DNA of 64,000 nucleotides from Cupriavidus numazuensis (GCF_905397435.1 NZ_CAJPVI010000044.1:1-64000), one strand, 5' to 3'. Shown: positions 35,257 to 45,170, counted from the first letter of the stretch. Notes: generated by a model not told the origin, from the letters alone. Translations and numbers: made by a program.

Positions 35257-35272
35257 GTACGCTTAAGCGTAC
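35257..35272. promoter_or_regulatory. 16-bp perfect palindrome between cyoA and the MFS gene
   Basis: GTACGCTTAAGCGTAC is perfectly self-complementary and lies in the 153-base divergent region. Position suggests an operator shared by cyoA and the transporter gene. Confidence 0.4.
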
Positions 35273-35383
35273 GTGACTTAGACTGTTCAGAGCAACTATG
35301 GCAGTTTAGGCGCTCAGGGGCAATCGACGGGAAGCAAATTCCAAATTCCTGATGAGCCCCGATTCTCCATTGGAGGTATACGG

Positions 35384-36700
35384 ATGGCCAGCATGACCCA
35401 CCAGCATCGTGCGTCTCCTTCTGCACCTCCGGCGCCCGGGGCCACGCATATCGCGCCCGCGGAAATCGCCACCGGCGTCGTGATTGGCCGCGCATCCGAG
35501 TACTTCGACTTCTTCGTCTACGGCATTGCGTCGGTGCTGGTTTTCCCGACGGTGTACTTTCCCTATGCCGACCGGCTCGACGCGCTGCTCTACTCGTTCT
35601 CGGTTTTCTCGCTGGCCTTTGTCGCGCGGCCGTTCGGCACGGCGCTGTTCATGCGCATCCAGCGGCGCTGGGGGCGCGGCATCAAGCTGACGGCGGCGCT
35701 GTTCCTGCTTGGTACGGCCACGGTGGGCATTGCCTTCCTGCCCGGATATGCCACGCTGGGCCACACCGCCATCGTGCTGCTGGCCGTGTTCCGCGCGCTG
35801 CAGGGCATTGCCTTCGGTGGTTCGTGGGACGGGCTGCCGTCGCTGCTGGCACTGAACGCGCCGCCCGAGCGGCGCGGCTGGTACGCGATGATGGGGCAAC
35901 TCGGCGCGCCCACCGGCTTCATCGTCGCCGGCTCACTGTTCCTGTTCCTGAACCTGAGCCTGGACCGCGGCGAGTTCCTGGAGTGGGGCTGGCGCTATCC
36001 GTTCTATGTCGCCTTCGCCATCAACGTGGTGGCGCTGTTCGCGCGGCTGCGGCTGGTGGTGACGCACGAGTACACCCAACTGCTGGACGAGGACGAGCTG
36101 GAGCCGATCAGCACCGTGGAGCTCATCAGCAAGCAGGACTACAACATCTTCCTCGGCGCCTTCGCCGCGCTGGCCAGCTTTGCGCTGTTCCACCTGGTCA
36201 CGGTGTTCCCGCTGTCCTGGGTGGAACTGCATCAGACCCAGCCGATCACCGACGTCCTGACCGTGCAAGTGGCCGGCGCGTTCATCGGCATCCTGAGCAC
36301 CATTGCCTCGGGCCGCATCGCCGACAAGATCGGGCGACGCACCACGCTCGGGACCATGGCGGTGCTGATCGGCGTGTTCGCACTGTTCGCGCCGCTGCTG
36401 ATGGGGGGGGGGCCGCTGGCGCAGGACCTGTTCATCCTGATCGGCTTTGGCCTGCTTGGCCTGTCGTATGGGCAGGCGGCGGGCGCGGTCACGTCCAATT
36501 TCGAACGCCGCTACCGCTATACCGGCGCTGCACTGACCACGGATTTCGCGTGGCTGTTCGGCGCGGCCTTCGCGCCGCTGGTGGCGCTGGGGTTGTCCGC
36601 CAAGTTCGGGCTGATTGCGGTCAGCGCCTACCTGCTGTCCGGCACCTTCTGCACGCTGCTGGCATTGCGGATCAACCGGGCCCTGGCTTCCGAAGACTAG
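35384..36700 (+). CDS. MFS transporter, metabolite:H+ symporter type
   Basis: 438 residues with twelve membrane helices. The MHS-family signature regions are GVVIGRASEYFDFFVYGIAS at the N-terminus, FVARPFGTALF and RALQGIAFGGSWDG, with a typical cytoplasmic loop RIADKIGRRTTLG. The substrate is unknown; relatives carry shikimate, citrate or similar acids. The start at 35384 has GGAGG 7 bases upstream. Divergent from cyoA. A G10 run (36403-36412) encodes Gly-Gly-Gly in frame. Confidence 0.88.
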   Translation: MASMTHQHRASPSAPPAPGATHIAPAEIATGVVIGRASEYFDFFVYGIASVLVFPTVYFPYADRLDALLYSFSVFSLAFVARPFGTALFMRIQRRWGRGIKLTAALFLLGTATVGIAFLPGYATLGHTAIVLLAVFRALQGIAFGGSWDGLPSLLALNAPPERRGWYAMMGQLGAPTGFIVAGSLFLFLNLSLDRGEFLEWGWRYPFYVAFAINVVALFARLRLVVTHEYTQLLDEDELEPISTVELISKQDYNIFLGAFAALASFALFHLVTVFPLSWVELHQTQPITDVLTVQVAGAFIGILSTIASGRIADKIGRRTTLGTMAVLIGVFALFAPLLMGGGPLAQDLFILIGFGLLGLSYGQAAGAVTSNFERRYRYTGAALTTDFAWLFGAAFAPLVALGLSAKFGLIAVSAYLLSGTFCTLLALRINRALASED

Positions 36701-36879
36701 GAAGTTCCAAGGCGCGGGCGCATGCCCGAATACTGTGCGCGGCGGGGTCCACTGCACCGCCGCGCAGCGTCTGCGTGCCCATTCCCATGCACTGCATGCA
36801 CGCTGGCGGTGCGCCGGGCATGCCTGATCGCTGGCACACCCCTTGCTGAATAGTGACCAGGGAAGCGATGCATCATCGC

Positions 36880-37032
36880 TCACCGAAGGGTCGCTAGGGT
36901 TCCGGTCGCGCTGCGCGCGATGCCTGGTCCAAGAGCAACCGGCCTCAGGCGCGCTCGACCGCGTCCAGGCTCCACGGCGGGACAAAAGCCCGGGAGGTTC
37001 ACTTCGTTGCGAGGTGTCTTCCCTGCCTTTTT
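36880..37032 (+). promoter_or_regulatory. Guanidine-I (ykkC) riboswitch with terminator expression platform
   Basis: The conserved core segments of ykkC RNAs occur in order: ctagggttccgg (36893-36904), ctggtccaagag (36923-36934) and acggcgggacaaaagcccgg then gagg (36974-36997). Downstream, gggagg (36992-36997) can pair with cttccc (37018-37023), with an inner cac/gtg stem, followed by T5 at 37028-37032. The same gggagg is part of the ligand-binding core, so guanidine binding would prevent the terminator and switch the operon on, as known for this class. The rest of the gap 36701-36879 shows no gene. Confidence 0.9.
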
Positions 37033-37057
37033 GTCACCGATCGAATGGAGCCGCCCC

Positions 37058-38077
37058 ATGTCCCGCCCGTTGTCCGCGCTTTCCGCGTTGTCCGCATTCC
37101 CCCTTGCCAGACGCCTGCATGCCGCGCTGATCGGCCTGGCGCTGAGCCTTTCCCTTGTCGCGAGCGGCCCCGCGCGCGCAGAGATCCGTGTCGGCGTGTC
37201 CGACTGGCCCGGCTGGGTAGCTTGGTACGTCGCGCAGCAGAAGGGCTACTTCGGCAAGCACGGCGCGGACGTCAAGCTGGTCTGGTTCGCCAACTACAGC
37301 GATTCCATCGCCGCGTTGTCGTCGGGCCAGCTCGACGCGAATTCGCAGAGCTGGTCCGATACCCTCGGTCCGCTCGCCAAGGGCGTGCCCGTTAAGGCCG
37401 TGCTCGTCAACGACAACTCGGCCGGCAACGACGCGCTGGTCGCGAGCGCGAAGATCCGCGCCGTCGCCGATCTCAAGGGCAAGACCGTCGCGCTCGAGCA
37501 GTACAGCATCTCGCATTTCGTGCTCGTGACGGCGCTGGCCAAGGCCGGGCTCAAGCCCGCCGACGTGAAGATCGTCAACCTGTCCGCCGGCGATGCCGCT
37601 GCCGCCTTCATGATGGGCCGCGTCGATGCCGCCGTGGTGTGGAACCCGTGGATCGACCGTATCGTGAAGAGCGGCAAGGGCCGCGCGCTGTTCACCTCGG
37701 CCGACATGCCGGGCCTGGTGCCCGACCTGCTGGTCGCGCAGCAGAAAGCCATCGCCAGCCACCGCAAGGACCTGGTCGGCATGATCCGCGCATGGTTCGA
37801 CGCGGAACGCTTCATCCGCGAACAACCTGCCGAGGCGGCCGCGATCATGGCCAAGGTGGTCGGCATGAAGGCGGACGACTACAAGGTCTTCCTGCCCGGC
37901 ACGCGCTTCTTCGACGCCAGCGCCAACCGCGCCGCGTTCGACGCCGCGCAGCCGGCTTCGCTGCAGGCCGTGGCGCCGACCATTGCCGCGTTCCTGCACG
38001 ACAACAAGCTGCTCGACGGCAAGCCGGACGCGACGCGCGGCGTCGATGCCACGCTGCTGGCCGAGGCACTGAAATGA
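37058..38077 (+). CDS. ABC transporter substrate-binding protein, guanidine operon
   Basis: 339 residues with a signal peptide ending ARAEIRV (about residue 43). Family: NMT1/SsuA/TauA-like periplasmic binding proteins, shown by VGVSDWPGWVAWYVAQQKGYF, SAGNDALVAS and DLKGKTVALEQYS. The location directly under the guanidine-I riboswitch indicates guanidine or a guanidine-like compound as ligand; this is inference from context. ATG at 37058 with GGAG upstream. It overlaps the permease start by 4 bases (ATGA). Confidence 0.9.
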   Translation: MSRPLSALSALSAFPLARRLHAALIGLALSLSLVASGPARAEIRVGVSDWPGWVAWYVAQQKGYFGKHGADVKLVWFANYSDSIAALSSGQLDANSQSWSDTLGPLAKGVPVKAVLVNDNSAGNDALVASAKIRAVADLKGKTVALEQYSISHFVLVTALAKAGLKPADVKIVNLSAGDAAAAFMMGRVDAAVVWNPWIDRIVKSGKGRALFTSADMPGLVPDLLVAQQKAIASHRKDLVGMIRAWFDAERFIREQPAEAAAIMAKVVGMKADDYKVFLPGTRFFDASANRAAFDAAQPASLQAVAPTIAAFLHDNKLLDGKPDATRGVDATLLAEALK

Positions 38078-38964
38078 GGGCCGCCATGCAAGACGAAAGC
38101 GCCCTCGCTGCGCCGTTGCCCATGACGTCAGCCACTGCGTCCGATCCGCGCGAGCCGCAATGGATCGACGTGCCGAAGCCCTGGTGGCAATTGCGTACTG
38201 CGCTGCCCGCGCGGCGCGTGGCACTGCTCGTCGGTGCCGGCCTGATTCTGCCCTTGCTAGGCTGGGCACTGCTGGCCGCGAGCGGATGGGTGGATCCCGT
38301 CTTCATGCCAGGGCCGGCTGCCATCGTGGCGCGCCTGCGCGAATGGGCCTTCGATGACGACCTGGCTGGCGATATCGCCATCAGCACGGCGCGCGTGCTC
38401 GCGGGCTGGGCACTGTCGGCGTTGCTCGCACTGCCGCTCGGCCTGCTGATCGGCAGCTTCCGCACGGTGCAGGCGCTGCTGGAGCCGCTGACCGATTTCA
38501 TCCGCTACATGCCTGCGGTCGCGTTCATCCCGCTGGTCATGGTGTGGGTCGGCATCGACGAAGGCGCCAAGGTCGCGATCATCTTTATCGGCACGTTCTT
38601 CCAGATGGTGCTGATGGTGGCCGAGGACGTGCGCCGCGTGCCGATGGCGCAGGTCGAAGCCGCGCAGACCATGGGCGCCACGCGCGGCGAGATCATCCAG
38701 CACGTGATCGTGCCGTCGGCCAAGCCGGCGCTGCTGGACACGCTGCGCGTCACCATGGGTTGGGCCTGGACCTACCTCGTCGTGGCGGAACTGGTCGCCG
38801 CCAGTTCCGGGCTGGGCTTTGCCATCCTCAAGGCGCAGCGCTTCCTGCAGACCGACAAGATCTTCGCGGGCATCCTGCTGATCGGCGTGATCGGGCTGGC
38901 GATCGATCAGCTCATGCGCCGCCTGCACCGGCTCGCCTTTCCCTATCTCTACGCGGGACGCTGA
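38074..38964 (+). CDS. ABC transporter permease, guanidine operon
   Basis: 296-residue SsuC/TauC-type permease with six membrane helices. The ATPase-contact loop EAAQTMGATRGEIIQHVIVPSAKP is present. The start at 38074 overlaps the previous stop (ATGA); ATG at 38086 is an alternative. The first 50 residues are hydrophilic and variable. It works with the binding protein and the ATPase at 38967. Confidence 0.92.
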   Translation: MRAAMQDESALAAPLPMTSATASDPREPQWIDVPKPWWQLRTALPARRVALLVGAGLILPLLGWALLAASGWVDPVFMPGPAAIVARLREWAFDDDLAGDIAISTARVLAGWALSALLALPLGLLIGSFRTVQALLEPLTDFIRYMPAVAFIPLVMVWVGIDEGAKVAIIFIGTFFQMVLMVAEDVRRVPMAQVEAAQTMGATRGEIIQHVIVPSAKPALLDTLRVTMGWAWTYLVVAELVAASSGLGFAILKAQRFLQTDKIFAGILLIGVIGLAIDQLMRRLHRLAFPYLYAGR

Positions 38965-38966
38965 TC

Positions 38967-39815
38967 ATGAACGCAACATCCCAACCCAAGCTCAGCGCGC
39001 GCGGCGTGTGGAAGTTCTACGGCCCGCGCAACGGCCAGCCTGCCTTGCAGGACGTGAGCCTCGACGTGCCCGAGAACGGCTTCGTCACGCTCGTGGGCGC
39101 GTCGGGCTGCGGCAAGTCGACGCTGCTGCGCACGCTGGCCGGCCTGGAAACACATGACGCCGGCGCGCTGCAGTGCGACGGCCATGCCATCGCGGGCCCC
39201 GCGCCGGAGCGCGCCATGGTGTTCCAGCACTACAGCCTGTACCCGTGGCTGACTGTTGCCGAGAACATCCGTTTCTGCCGCCGCCTGAGCCTGTTTGCAC
39301 GCAACCGCACCAGCGCCGATGTGGAAGCGGCTTCCGGCCGTGCCGATGCACTGCTGCAACTGATGGGCCTCGCGCACGTGGCCAGCCATTATCCGGGCCA
39401 GCTTTCCGGCGGCATGCAGCAGCGCGTGGCGATTGCTCGCGCACTGATGAGCCGCCCGCGCGTGCTGCTGATGGACGAGCCGTTCGGCGCGCTCGACGCG
39501 CAGACGCGCGAGGTCATGCACGACCTGATCCTGCATGTGCACCGGCTCGAGCGGACCACGATCGTGTTCGTGACCCACGATGTCGAGGAAGCCATCTACC
39601 TGGGCCAGCGCGTGGTGCTGATGGCGCCGCGGCCCGGCCGCATCGACACCATCTACGACGTGCCGCTGCCAGCGCAGCGCTCGCAGGACATGAAGCACTC
39701 GCCCGAATTCCTGCAGCTCAAGCGCGACATCCTCGCCCGCATCCGCGCGACGTCCGGCATGCAGACCGACCTCGAACTGCTTGAACAGCTTTCGCGCGAG
39801 GCGCGCGCGGCCTGA
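38967..39815 (+). CDS. ABC transporter ATP-binding protein, guanidine operon
   Basis: 282 residues. Walker A GASGCGKST, Q-loop FQHYSLYPWLT, signature LSGGMQQR, Walker B VLLMDEP and the switch His in VTHDVEEA. The type is NitT/TauT-family (SsuB-like). It starts 2 bases after the permease stop. It powers uptake by the two preceding proteins. Confidence 0.94.
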   Translation: MNATSQPKLSARGVWKFYGPRNGQPALQDVSLDVPENGFVTLVGASGCGKSTLLRTLAGLETHDAGALQCDGHAIAGPAPERAMVFQHYSLYPWLTVAENIRFCRRLSLFARNRTSADVEAASGRADALLQLMGLAHVASHYPGQLSGGMQQRVAIARALMSRPRVLLMDEPFGALDAQTREVMHDLILHVHRLERTTIVFVTHDVEEAIYLGQRVVLMAPRPGRIDTIYDVPLPAQRSQDMKHSPEFLQLKRDILARIRATSGMQTDLELLEQLSREARAA

Positions 39816-39855
39816 CATCCGGACCGACCCGCAACGATTCCCAAGGAGACCATCG

Positions 39856-40662
39856 ATGTCCCACCCCGACCATACCCTCGACAACCCGCCGTCTCTCGCG
39901 CCTGTCGACGCCGCTGCTCACTGGCAGCGCTTTGCGGCGGATCTGCCCGCCACGCGCGTGCTGTGGAGCGAAATCGTGCCCGGCGGCGGCCACTGGAGCT
40001 GGCGCGTGACACGCGGCACGTCGCTGCGCTTCGCGGCGCTCGGCGAGCGTGCCAACTGCTCGGTGGTGCTGTACGCCGCCCATGACAAGCTTGAACGCTA
40101 CAGCACGCCGGACACCTGCAAGGCGCTGCACACGGCCCACTTCACGCGCGGCCATGTGCTGATGAGCGATATGGGCCGCGCCATGGTGTCCGTCACGCAC
40201 GACACGCTCGGCTGGCACGACCCGTTCGGTGCGGTGCTCGACACCGCGCGCATGCGCGACAAGTACGGGGAATGCCGCTTCGAAGCGCATCGCAATGCCA
40301 TGCATCGCTCGGGCAGGGACGGCCTGCTGATCGAAGCCGGCAAGTACGGGCTGACCGCGCGCGACCTGATTGCGCCGGTCAACCTGTTCAGCAAGGTGGC
40401 GGTCGACGAGCAAGGGCGCTTCGCGTTCGATGCCGCGCGCTCCGTGCGCGGCAGCAGCGTCGAACTGCGCTGCGAGATGGACCTGGTGATCGCCATTTCT
40501 ACCGCGCCGCATCCGCTTGATCCGCGCGATGGCTATCAGCCCGGCGCCATCGGCGTTGCCGCGTGGCGCTCCGGCCCTGCGCCGGCCGACGACTTCTGCC
40601 GCGGCTTCCGGCCGGAATGCGCGCGGGCCCTGCATAACGCCGACGTATTTGCCCTTTCCTGA
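39856..40662 (+). CDS. DUF1989 protein UAAP1, carboxyguanidine deiminase subunit
   Basis: 268 residues of the DUF1989 family, long named urea amidolyase-associated protein 1. Members of the pair (called CgdA/CgdB) form a deiminase turning carboxyguanidine into allophanate; I cannot say which is A. Motifs: GGGHWSWRVTRGTSLRFAALG, NCSVVLYAAHD, MLSDMG-like region VLMSDMGRAMVSVT and PVNLFSKVAVDEQG. The ATG at 39856 follows AAGGAGA. Eight bases separate it from the next gene. Confidence 0.88.
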   Translation: MSHPDHTLDNPPSLAPVDAAAHWQRFAADLPATRVLWSEIVPGGGHWSWRVTRGTSLRFAALGERANCSVVLYAAHDKLERYSTPDTCKALHTAHFTRGHVLMSDMGRAMVSVTHDTLGWHDPFGAVLDTARMRDKYGECRFEAHRNAMHRSGRDGLLIEAGKYGLTARDLIAPVNLFSKVAVDEQGRFAFDAARSVRGSSVELRCEMDLVIAISTAPHPLDPRDGYQPGAIGVAAWRSGPAPADDFCRGFRPECARALHNADVFALS

Positions 40663-40670
40663 ACCGGACC

Positions 40671-41360
40671 ATGACCCCTTCCATGACCATGCCCGCCGAG
40701 GCAAGCGCCTTCGTGCCACACACCAGCCTGCTTGATCCGGCTGCCGCCGCCTTGCGCCATCGCCAGCCCGCCGGTGAGCCATGGCTGGCCGAGATCCGTG
40801 CCGGCCAGACCGTGCGCATCGTCGACCTGCTCGGCAACCAGGCGGCCGACGTGCTGTTCTACAACCGCCATGACGTGGCCGAGCACTACAGCGCCACCGA
40901 TACGCTGCTGCGGCAGGGCGGCATCTATTTGACCACCGGCTCGGCGCTGGTGTCGAACCTTGGCAACCCGATGCTGACCATCGTCGCCGACACCTGCGGC
41001 CGGCATGACACGCTCGGCGGCGCGTGTGCGGCCGAAAGCAACACCGTGCGCTACGCGCTGCAGAAGAAGTTCATGCACTCGTGCCGCGACAACTACCTTC
41101 TGGCGATGGCGCAGGCCGACGTGGGGCTGGGCAAGCGCGATCTCGTGCCCAACGTCAATTTCTTCATGAATGTGCCGGTGACGGCCGATGGTTCGCTGCA
41201 CTTTGCCGATGGCGTATCGGGGCCGGGCAAGTATGTGGAACTGCGCGCCCACATGGATGTGTGGATGCTGGTCTCGAACTGCCCGCAGCTCAACAACCCG
41301 TGCAACGGCTACGACCCGACGCCGGTCGAGTTCATCGTCTGGGACGCCGCCGGCGCCTGA
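40671..41360 (+). CDS. DUF1989 protein UAAP2, carboxyguanidine deiminase subunit
   Basis: 229 residues, DUF1989 family, homologous to the preceding protein. Motifs: IVDLLGNQAADVLFYN, TIVADTCGRHDTLGGACAAESN with conserved Cys, and VPNVNFFMNVPVTADG. Together with UAAP1 it forms the heteromeric carboxyguanidine deiminase. ATG at 40671; a second ATG at 40683 is possible. Followed by a 108-base gap before the carboxylase. Confidence 0.88.
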   Translation: MTPSMTMPAEASAFVPHTSLLDPAAAALRHRQPAGEPWLAEIRAGQTVRIVDLLGNQAADVLFYNRHDVAEHYSATDTLLRQGGIYLTTGSALVSNLGNPMLTIVADTCGRHDTLGGACAAESNTVRYALQKKFMHSCRDNYLLAMAQADVGLGKRDLVPNVNFFMNVPVTADGSLHFADGVSGPGKYVELRAHMDVWMLVSNCPQLNNPCNGYDPTPVEFIVWDAAGA

Positions 41361-41468
41361 CACCTTCCTCTCGCGCCAACTCCACTCCATTGGCGCCGCC
41401 GCGGGACGACCCGTGGCCGATACGCAACCGGCAGGACGACCTGCCCGACATCGAGAGGGAACACCCCC

Positions 41469-44400
41469 ATGTCCGCGAATTCCACTCCAGCCTTCGGCGC
41501 CGGCACGCCCGCGCCGCGCTTTGACACCGTCCTGATTGCCAACCGCGGCGCCATTGCCTGCCGCATCATCCGCACGCTGCGCGAACTGGGCCTGCGTTCC
41601 GTCGCCGTGTATTCCGAAGCCGATGCCGAGTCCGCACACGTCGCCATGGCGGATGAGGCGGTATGCATCGGCCCGGCGCCCGCCGCACAGAGCTATCTCG
41701 ATGCAGCAAGATTGCTTGAGGCCGCGCGCGCTACCGGCGCAGGCGCCATCCACCCGGGCTATGGCTTCCTGTCCGAGAACCCCGGCTTCGCGCAGGATTG
41801 CGAAGCGGCCGGCATCGCGTTCATCGGCCCGACGCCCGACCAGATGCGCGCATTCGGCCTGAAGCACACGGCCCGCGCGCTGGCGGAGCAGCATGACGTG
41901 CCGCTGCTGCCGGGCAGCGGCTTGCTTGATGGCCTGGACCACGCCCGCACGGAAGCCGCGCGCATCGGCTATCCGGTCATGCTCAAGAGCAGCGCGGGCG
42001 GCGGTGGCATCGGCATGCGGCTGGTGCGTAGCGAGGCGGAGCTGGTGCCTGCGTTCGAAGCCGTGGAGCGGCTCGCGCGCGCCAACTTCAAGGACGCCGG
42101 GCTGTTCCTGGAAAAGTTCGTCGAGCGCGCGCGCCATATCGAGGTGCAGTTGTTTGGCGACGGCTGTGGCAATGTGGTGGCGCTCGGCGAGCGCGATTGT
42201 TCCGCACAGCGCCGTAACCAGAAGGTGATCGAGGAAACGCCGGCGCCGGGGCTGGACGCCGCTACACGCGACGCACTGATGGCGGCGTCCGTGCGGCTTG
42301 GCCGTGCCGTCAGCTACCGCTCGGCTGGCACGGTGGAATTCGTGCTCGATGCCGACACGGGCGCGTTCTATTTCCTCGAGGTGAACACGCGGCTGCAGGT
42401 CGAGCATGGCGTGACCGAGCAGGTCACTGGCGTCGACCTCGTCGCATGGATGGTGCGGCTTGCGCGTGGTGATGCGCTTGCGCTGGAAGCACCCGCACCG
42501 CGCGGTGCATCGATTCAGGTACGGCTTTATGCCGAAGACCCGGCGCGCAATTTCCAGCCGAGCGCCGGCTTGCTGACCGAAGTGGCGTTTCCCGACGACA
42601 TTCGCGTCGAAAGCTGGGTGGCCGCCGGCACCGAAGTGCCGGCCCACTACGATCCCATGCTCGCCAAGCTGATCGTGACCGGTGTCGACCGCGCGGATGC
42701 CGTGCAGCGGCTCCAGCGCGCACTCGCCGCCTGCCGCGTCGGTGGCATTGAAACCAACCTGCGCTACCTGCGCGACGTCGCCGCGAGCGAGGATTTCGTC
42801 AACGGTCGCATCGTCACACGTTCGCTGGGCCAACTGCATTTCGTGCCGGATGCCATGGAAGTGCTCGATGCCGGCGTGCAGACCACCGTGCAGGACTGGC
42901 CGGGCCGCCTCGGCTACTGGGACGTGGGCGTGCCGCCGTCGGGTCCCATGGACGACCAGTCGCTGCGGCTGGCCAACCGCCTCGTCGGCAATGCCGCGCA
43001 TGCCGCGGGCCTCGAATGCACGCTGGGCGGCCCGACGCTGCGCTTCTGGCGCGAGGCCGTGATCGCGGTGTGCGGCGCGCCGTTGCCGCTGATGCTCGAC
43101 GGCAAGCCACTCGCGCCGTGGATGGCGCATCGCGTGCCGGCCGGCAGCACGCTGGCGATCGGCGCGGCGCCCGCGCATGGCAGCCGCGCGTACCTGGCCG
43201 TGCGTGGCGGCCTCGACGTGCCGCATTACCTCGGCAGCCGCTCCACGTTCACGCTGGGCCAGTTCGGCGGCCATGGCGGACGCACGCTGCGCGTGGGCGA
43301 CGTGCTCCATATCGGCGCGGATGTGGAAGAGGAACCGTCCGCGCTGGCGGCCGAAGCGGTGCCAGCTTTCCCGCAGGCAGGGCAGGCATGGGACATTGGC
43401 GTGCTGTACGGCCCGCATGGCGCACCGGATTTCTTCACCGACGCCGATATCGATGCGTTCTTCGCCGCCGAGTGGGAGGTCCACTACAACTCGAGCCGCA
43501 CGGGCGTTCGCCTGATCGGCCCCAAGCCGCAATGGGCACGGCCCGATGGTGGTGAAGCGGGCCTGCATCCGTCCAATATCCACGACAACGCGTATGCGAT
43601 CGGGGCGATCGATTTCACCGGCGATATGCCGGTGATCCTCGGCCCCGACGGCCCCAGCCTCGGCGGCTTCGTGTGCCCGGCCGTGGTGGCCGCGGCCGAG
43701 CGGTGGAAGCTCGGACAGCTGCGCCCGGGCGCCAAAGTGCGATTCCGGCGCATCGCGCAGTCGGAAGCTGCTGCACTGCACGCGACACAGGACGCGCTGG
43801 TGCGCACGCTCGCGCCGCAGTGCGCCCCCGAGCTGGCGTCGGCATCGCCCGAATCGCCCGTGGTACTGGCCCGGCCGGCGGCGTCGGGCCGTCCGGCGCT
43901 GGTCGTGCGGCAGGCCGGCGACCGCTATCTGCTCGTGGAACTGGGCGAGGCGCAGCTCGACATCGGCCTGCGCATGCGTATTCATGCATTGCATGCGGCT
44001 GTGCAGGCGCTCGGATTGCCTGGCATTGTCGACCTGACGCCCGGCATCCGCTCGCTGCAGATTCATTTCGATCCCGCGCGGATGGAACGCGGTGGGCTGG
44101 TCGATGCCATCGTGCAGGCCGACAATGCGCTGGGCGACACGGACGATCTCTCGGTGCCGTCGCGCACGGTGTGGCTGCCGCTCTCGTGGGACGACAGCGC
44201 GACGCGGCTGGCCATCGACAAGTACATGCAGTCCGTGCGCCCCGATGCGCCATGGTGCCCGAGCAATATCGAGTTCATCCAGCGCATCAACGGACTCGAC
44301 AGCATTGAGGCCGTGAAAGACATCGTGTTCTCGGCCAGCTATCTCGTGCTAGGCCTCGGCGATGTCTACCTGGGCGCGCCGGTCGCGACGCCGCTCGATC

Positions 44401-45170
44401 CGCGCCATCGGCTCGTGACGACGAAGTACAACCCGGCGCGCACCTGGACGCCGGAGAATGCCGTAGGCATCGGTGGCGCATACATGTGCGTGTACGGCAT
44501 GGAAGGGCCCGGCGGCTACCAGTTCGTGGGCCGCACGCTGCAGATGTGGAACCGCTGGCGCGATGCCGACAGCGGCGCGCCAGCGTTCGAAGCCGGCAAG
44601 CCGTGGCTGCTGCGCTGCTTCGATACGATCCGCTTCTACCCGGTCGGCGAGGACGAACTGCTGCAGATCCGCAAGGATTTCCCGGCGGGCCGCTATCCGG
44701 TGCGCATTGAAGCGGGGCGCTTTTCCATGCGTGACCATCAGCGCCTGCTCGAGGAGAATGCCGGCGACATCGCCGCGTTCCGCGTGCGCCAGCAGTCGGC
44801 GTTTGCAGCCGAGCGCGAGCGGTGGCGCCTGGCGGGACAGGCCGAGCATGTGGACGAGCCGGTCGCGGCTGCATCCGCTGCAGATGATGCGGGCGAGCGT
44901 CCGGACGGTGCACGCGCGGTCTGCAGCGCCGTGCCCGGCAGTGTCTGGAAGGTGTTGGTGCAGCCCGGCAGCAGCGTCGAAGCGGGCGACACGCTCGTCG
45001 TGGTCGAGTCGATGAAAATGGAGTTCGCTGTGGTGGCCCCATGTTCGGGCACCGTGTGGCATCTTGGCTGCGCCGAAGGTGCGCCGGTCGGCGCGGGGCA
45101 GGAGGTGGCGGTCGTCGTGCCGGATGCCGTGCAGGTCTGCGCCGATACGGCAAGCGAGGTGGCAGCATGA
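41469..45170 (+). CDS. uca: Biotin-dependent guanidine carboxylase (urea carboxylase family)
   Basis: 1233 residues. Biotin carboxylase (about 15-455) with ATP-grasp loop KSSAGGGGIGMRLV and ERDCSAQRRNQKVIEE; two carboxyltransferase modules, KipA-like (about 465-780, VGVPPSGPMDDQSLRLAN) and KipI-like (about 800-1100); and a C-terminal biotinyl domain with biotin-carrying Lys1183 in VESMKMEF. The family is commonly annotated as urea carboxylase. Members under ykkC riboswitches with the DUF1989 pair have been shown to use guanidine; that applies here by context. The start at 41469 follows GAGAGGGA. It overlaps atzF by 4 bases. Confidence 0.93.
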   Translation: MSANSTPAFGAGTPAPRFDTVLIANRGAIACRIIRTLRELGLRSVAVYSEADAESAHVAMADEAVCIGPAPAAQSYLDAARLLEAARATGAGAIHPGYGFLSENPGFAQDCEAAGIAFIGPTPDQMRAFGLKHTARALAEQHDVPLLPGSGLLDGLDHARTEAARIGYPVMLKSSAGGGGIGMRLVRSEAELVPAFEAVERLARANFKDAGLFLEKFVERARHIEVQLFGDGCGNVVALGERDCSAQRRNQKVIEETPAPGLDAATRDALMAASVRLGRAVSYRSAGTVEFVLDADTGAFYFLEVNTRLQVEHGVTEQVTGVDLVAWMVRLARGDALALEAPAPRGASIQVRLYAEDPARNFQPSAGLLTEVAFPDDIRVESWVAAGTEVPAHYDPMLAKLIVTGVDRADAVQRLQRALAACRVGGIETNLRYLRDVAASEDFVNGRIVTRSLGQLHFVPDAMEVLDAGVQTTVQDWPGRLGYWDVGVPPSGPMDDQSLRLANRLVGNAAHAAGLECTLGGPTLRFWREAVIAVCGAPLPLMLDGKPLAPWMAHRVPAGSTLAIGAAPAHGSRAYLAVRGGLDVPHYLGSRSTFTLGQFGGHGGRTLRVGDVLHIGADVEEEPSALAAEAVPAFPQAGQAWDIGVLYGPHGAPDFFTDADIDAFFAAEWEVHYNSSRTGVRLIGPKPQWARPDGGEAGLHPSNIHDNAYAIGAIDFTGDMPVILGPDGPSLGGFVCPAVVAAAERWKLGQLRPGAKVRFRRIAQSEAAALHATQDALVRTLAPQCAPELASASPESPVVLARPAASGRPALVVRQAGDRYLLVELGEAQLDIGLRMRIHALHAAVQALGLPGIVDLTPGIRSLQIHFDPARMERGGLVDAIVQADNALGDTDDLSVPSRTVWLPLSWDDSATRLAIDKYMQSVRPDAPWCPSNIEFIQRINGLDSIEAVKDIVFSASYLVLGLGDVYLGAPVATPLDPRHRLVTTKYNPARTWTPENAVGIGGAYMCVYGMEGPGGYQFVGRTLQMWNRWRDADSGAPAFEAGKPWLLRCFDTIRFYPVGEDELLQIRKDFPAGRYPVRIEAGRFSMRDHQRLLEENAGDIAAFRVRQQSAFAAERERWRLAGQAEHVDEPVAAASAADDAGERPDGARAVCSAVPGSVWKVLVQPGSSVEAGDTLVVVESMKMEFAVVAPCSGTVWHLGCAEGAPVGAGQEVAVVVPDAVQVCADTASEVAA

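Noticed and set aside
36701..36879. Short frames ahead of the riboswitch
   Set aside because: They lack ribosome binding sites and overlap the riboswitch leader.
40536..44066. 1176-codon minus-strand frame
   Set aside because: Antisense shadow of the DUF1989 and carboxylase genes, caused by high GC; amino-acid composition is dominated by Arg, His and Ala.
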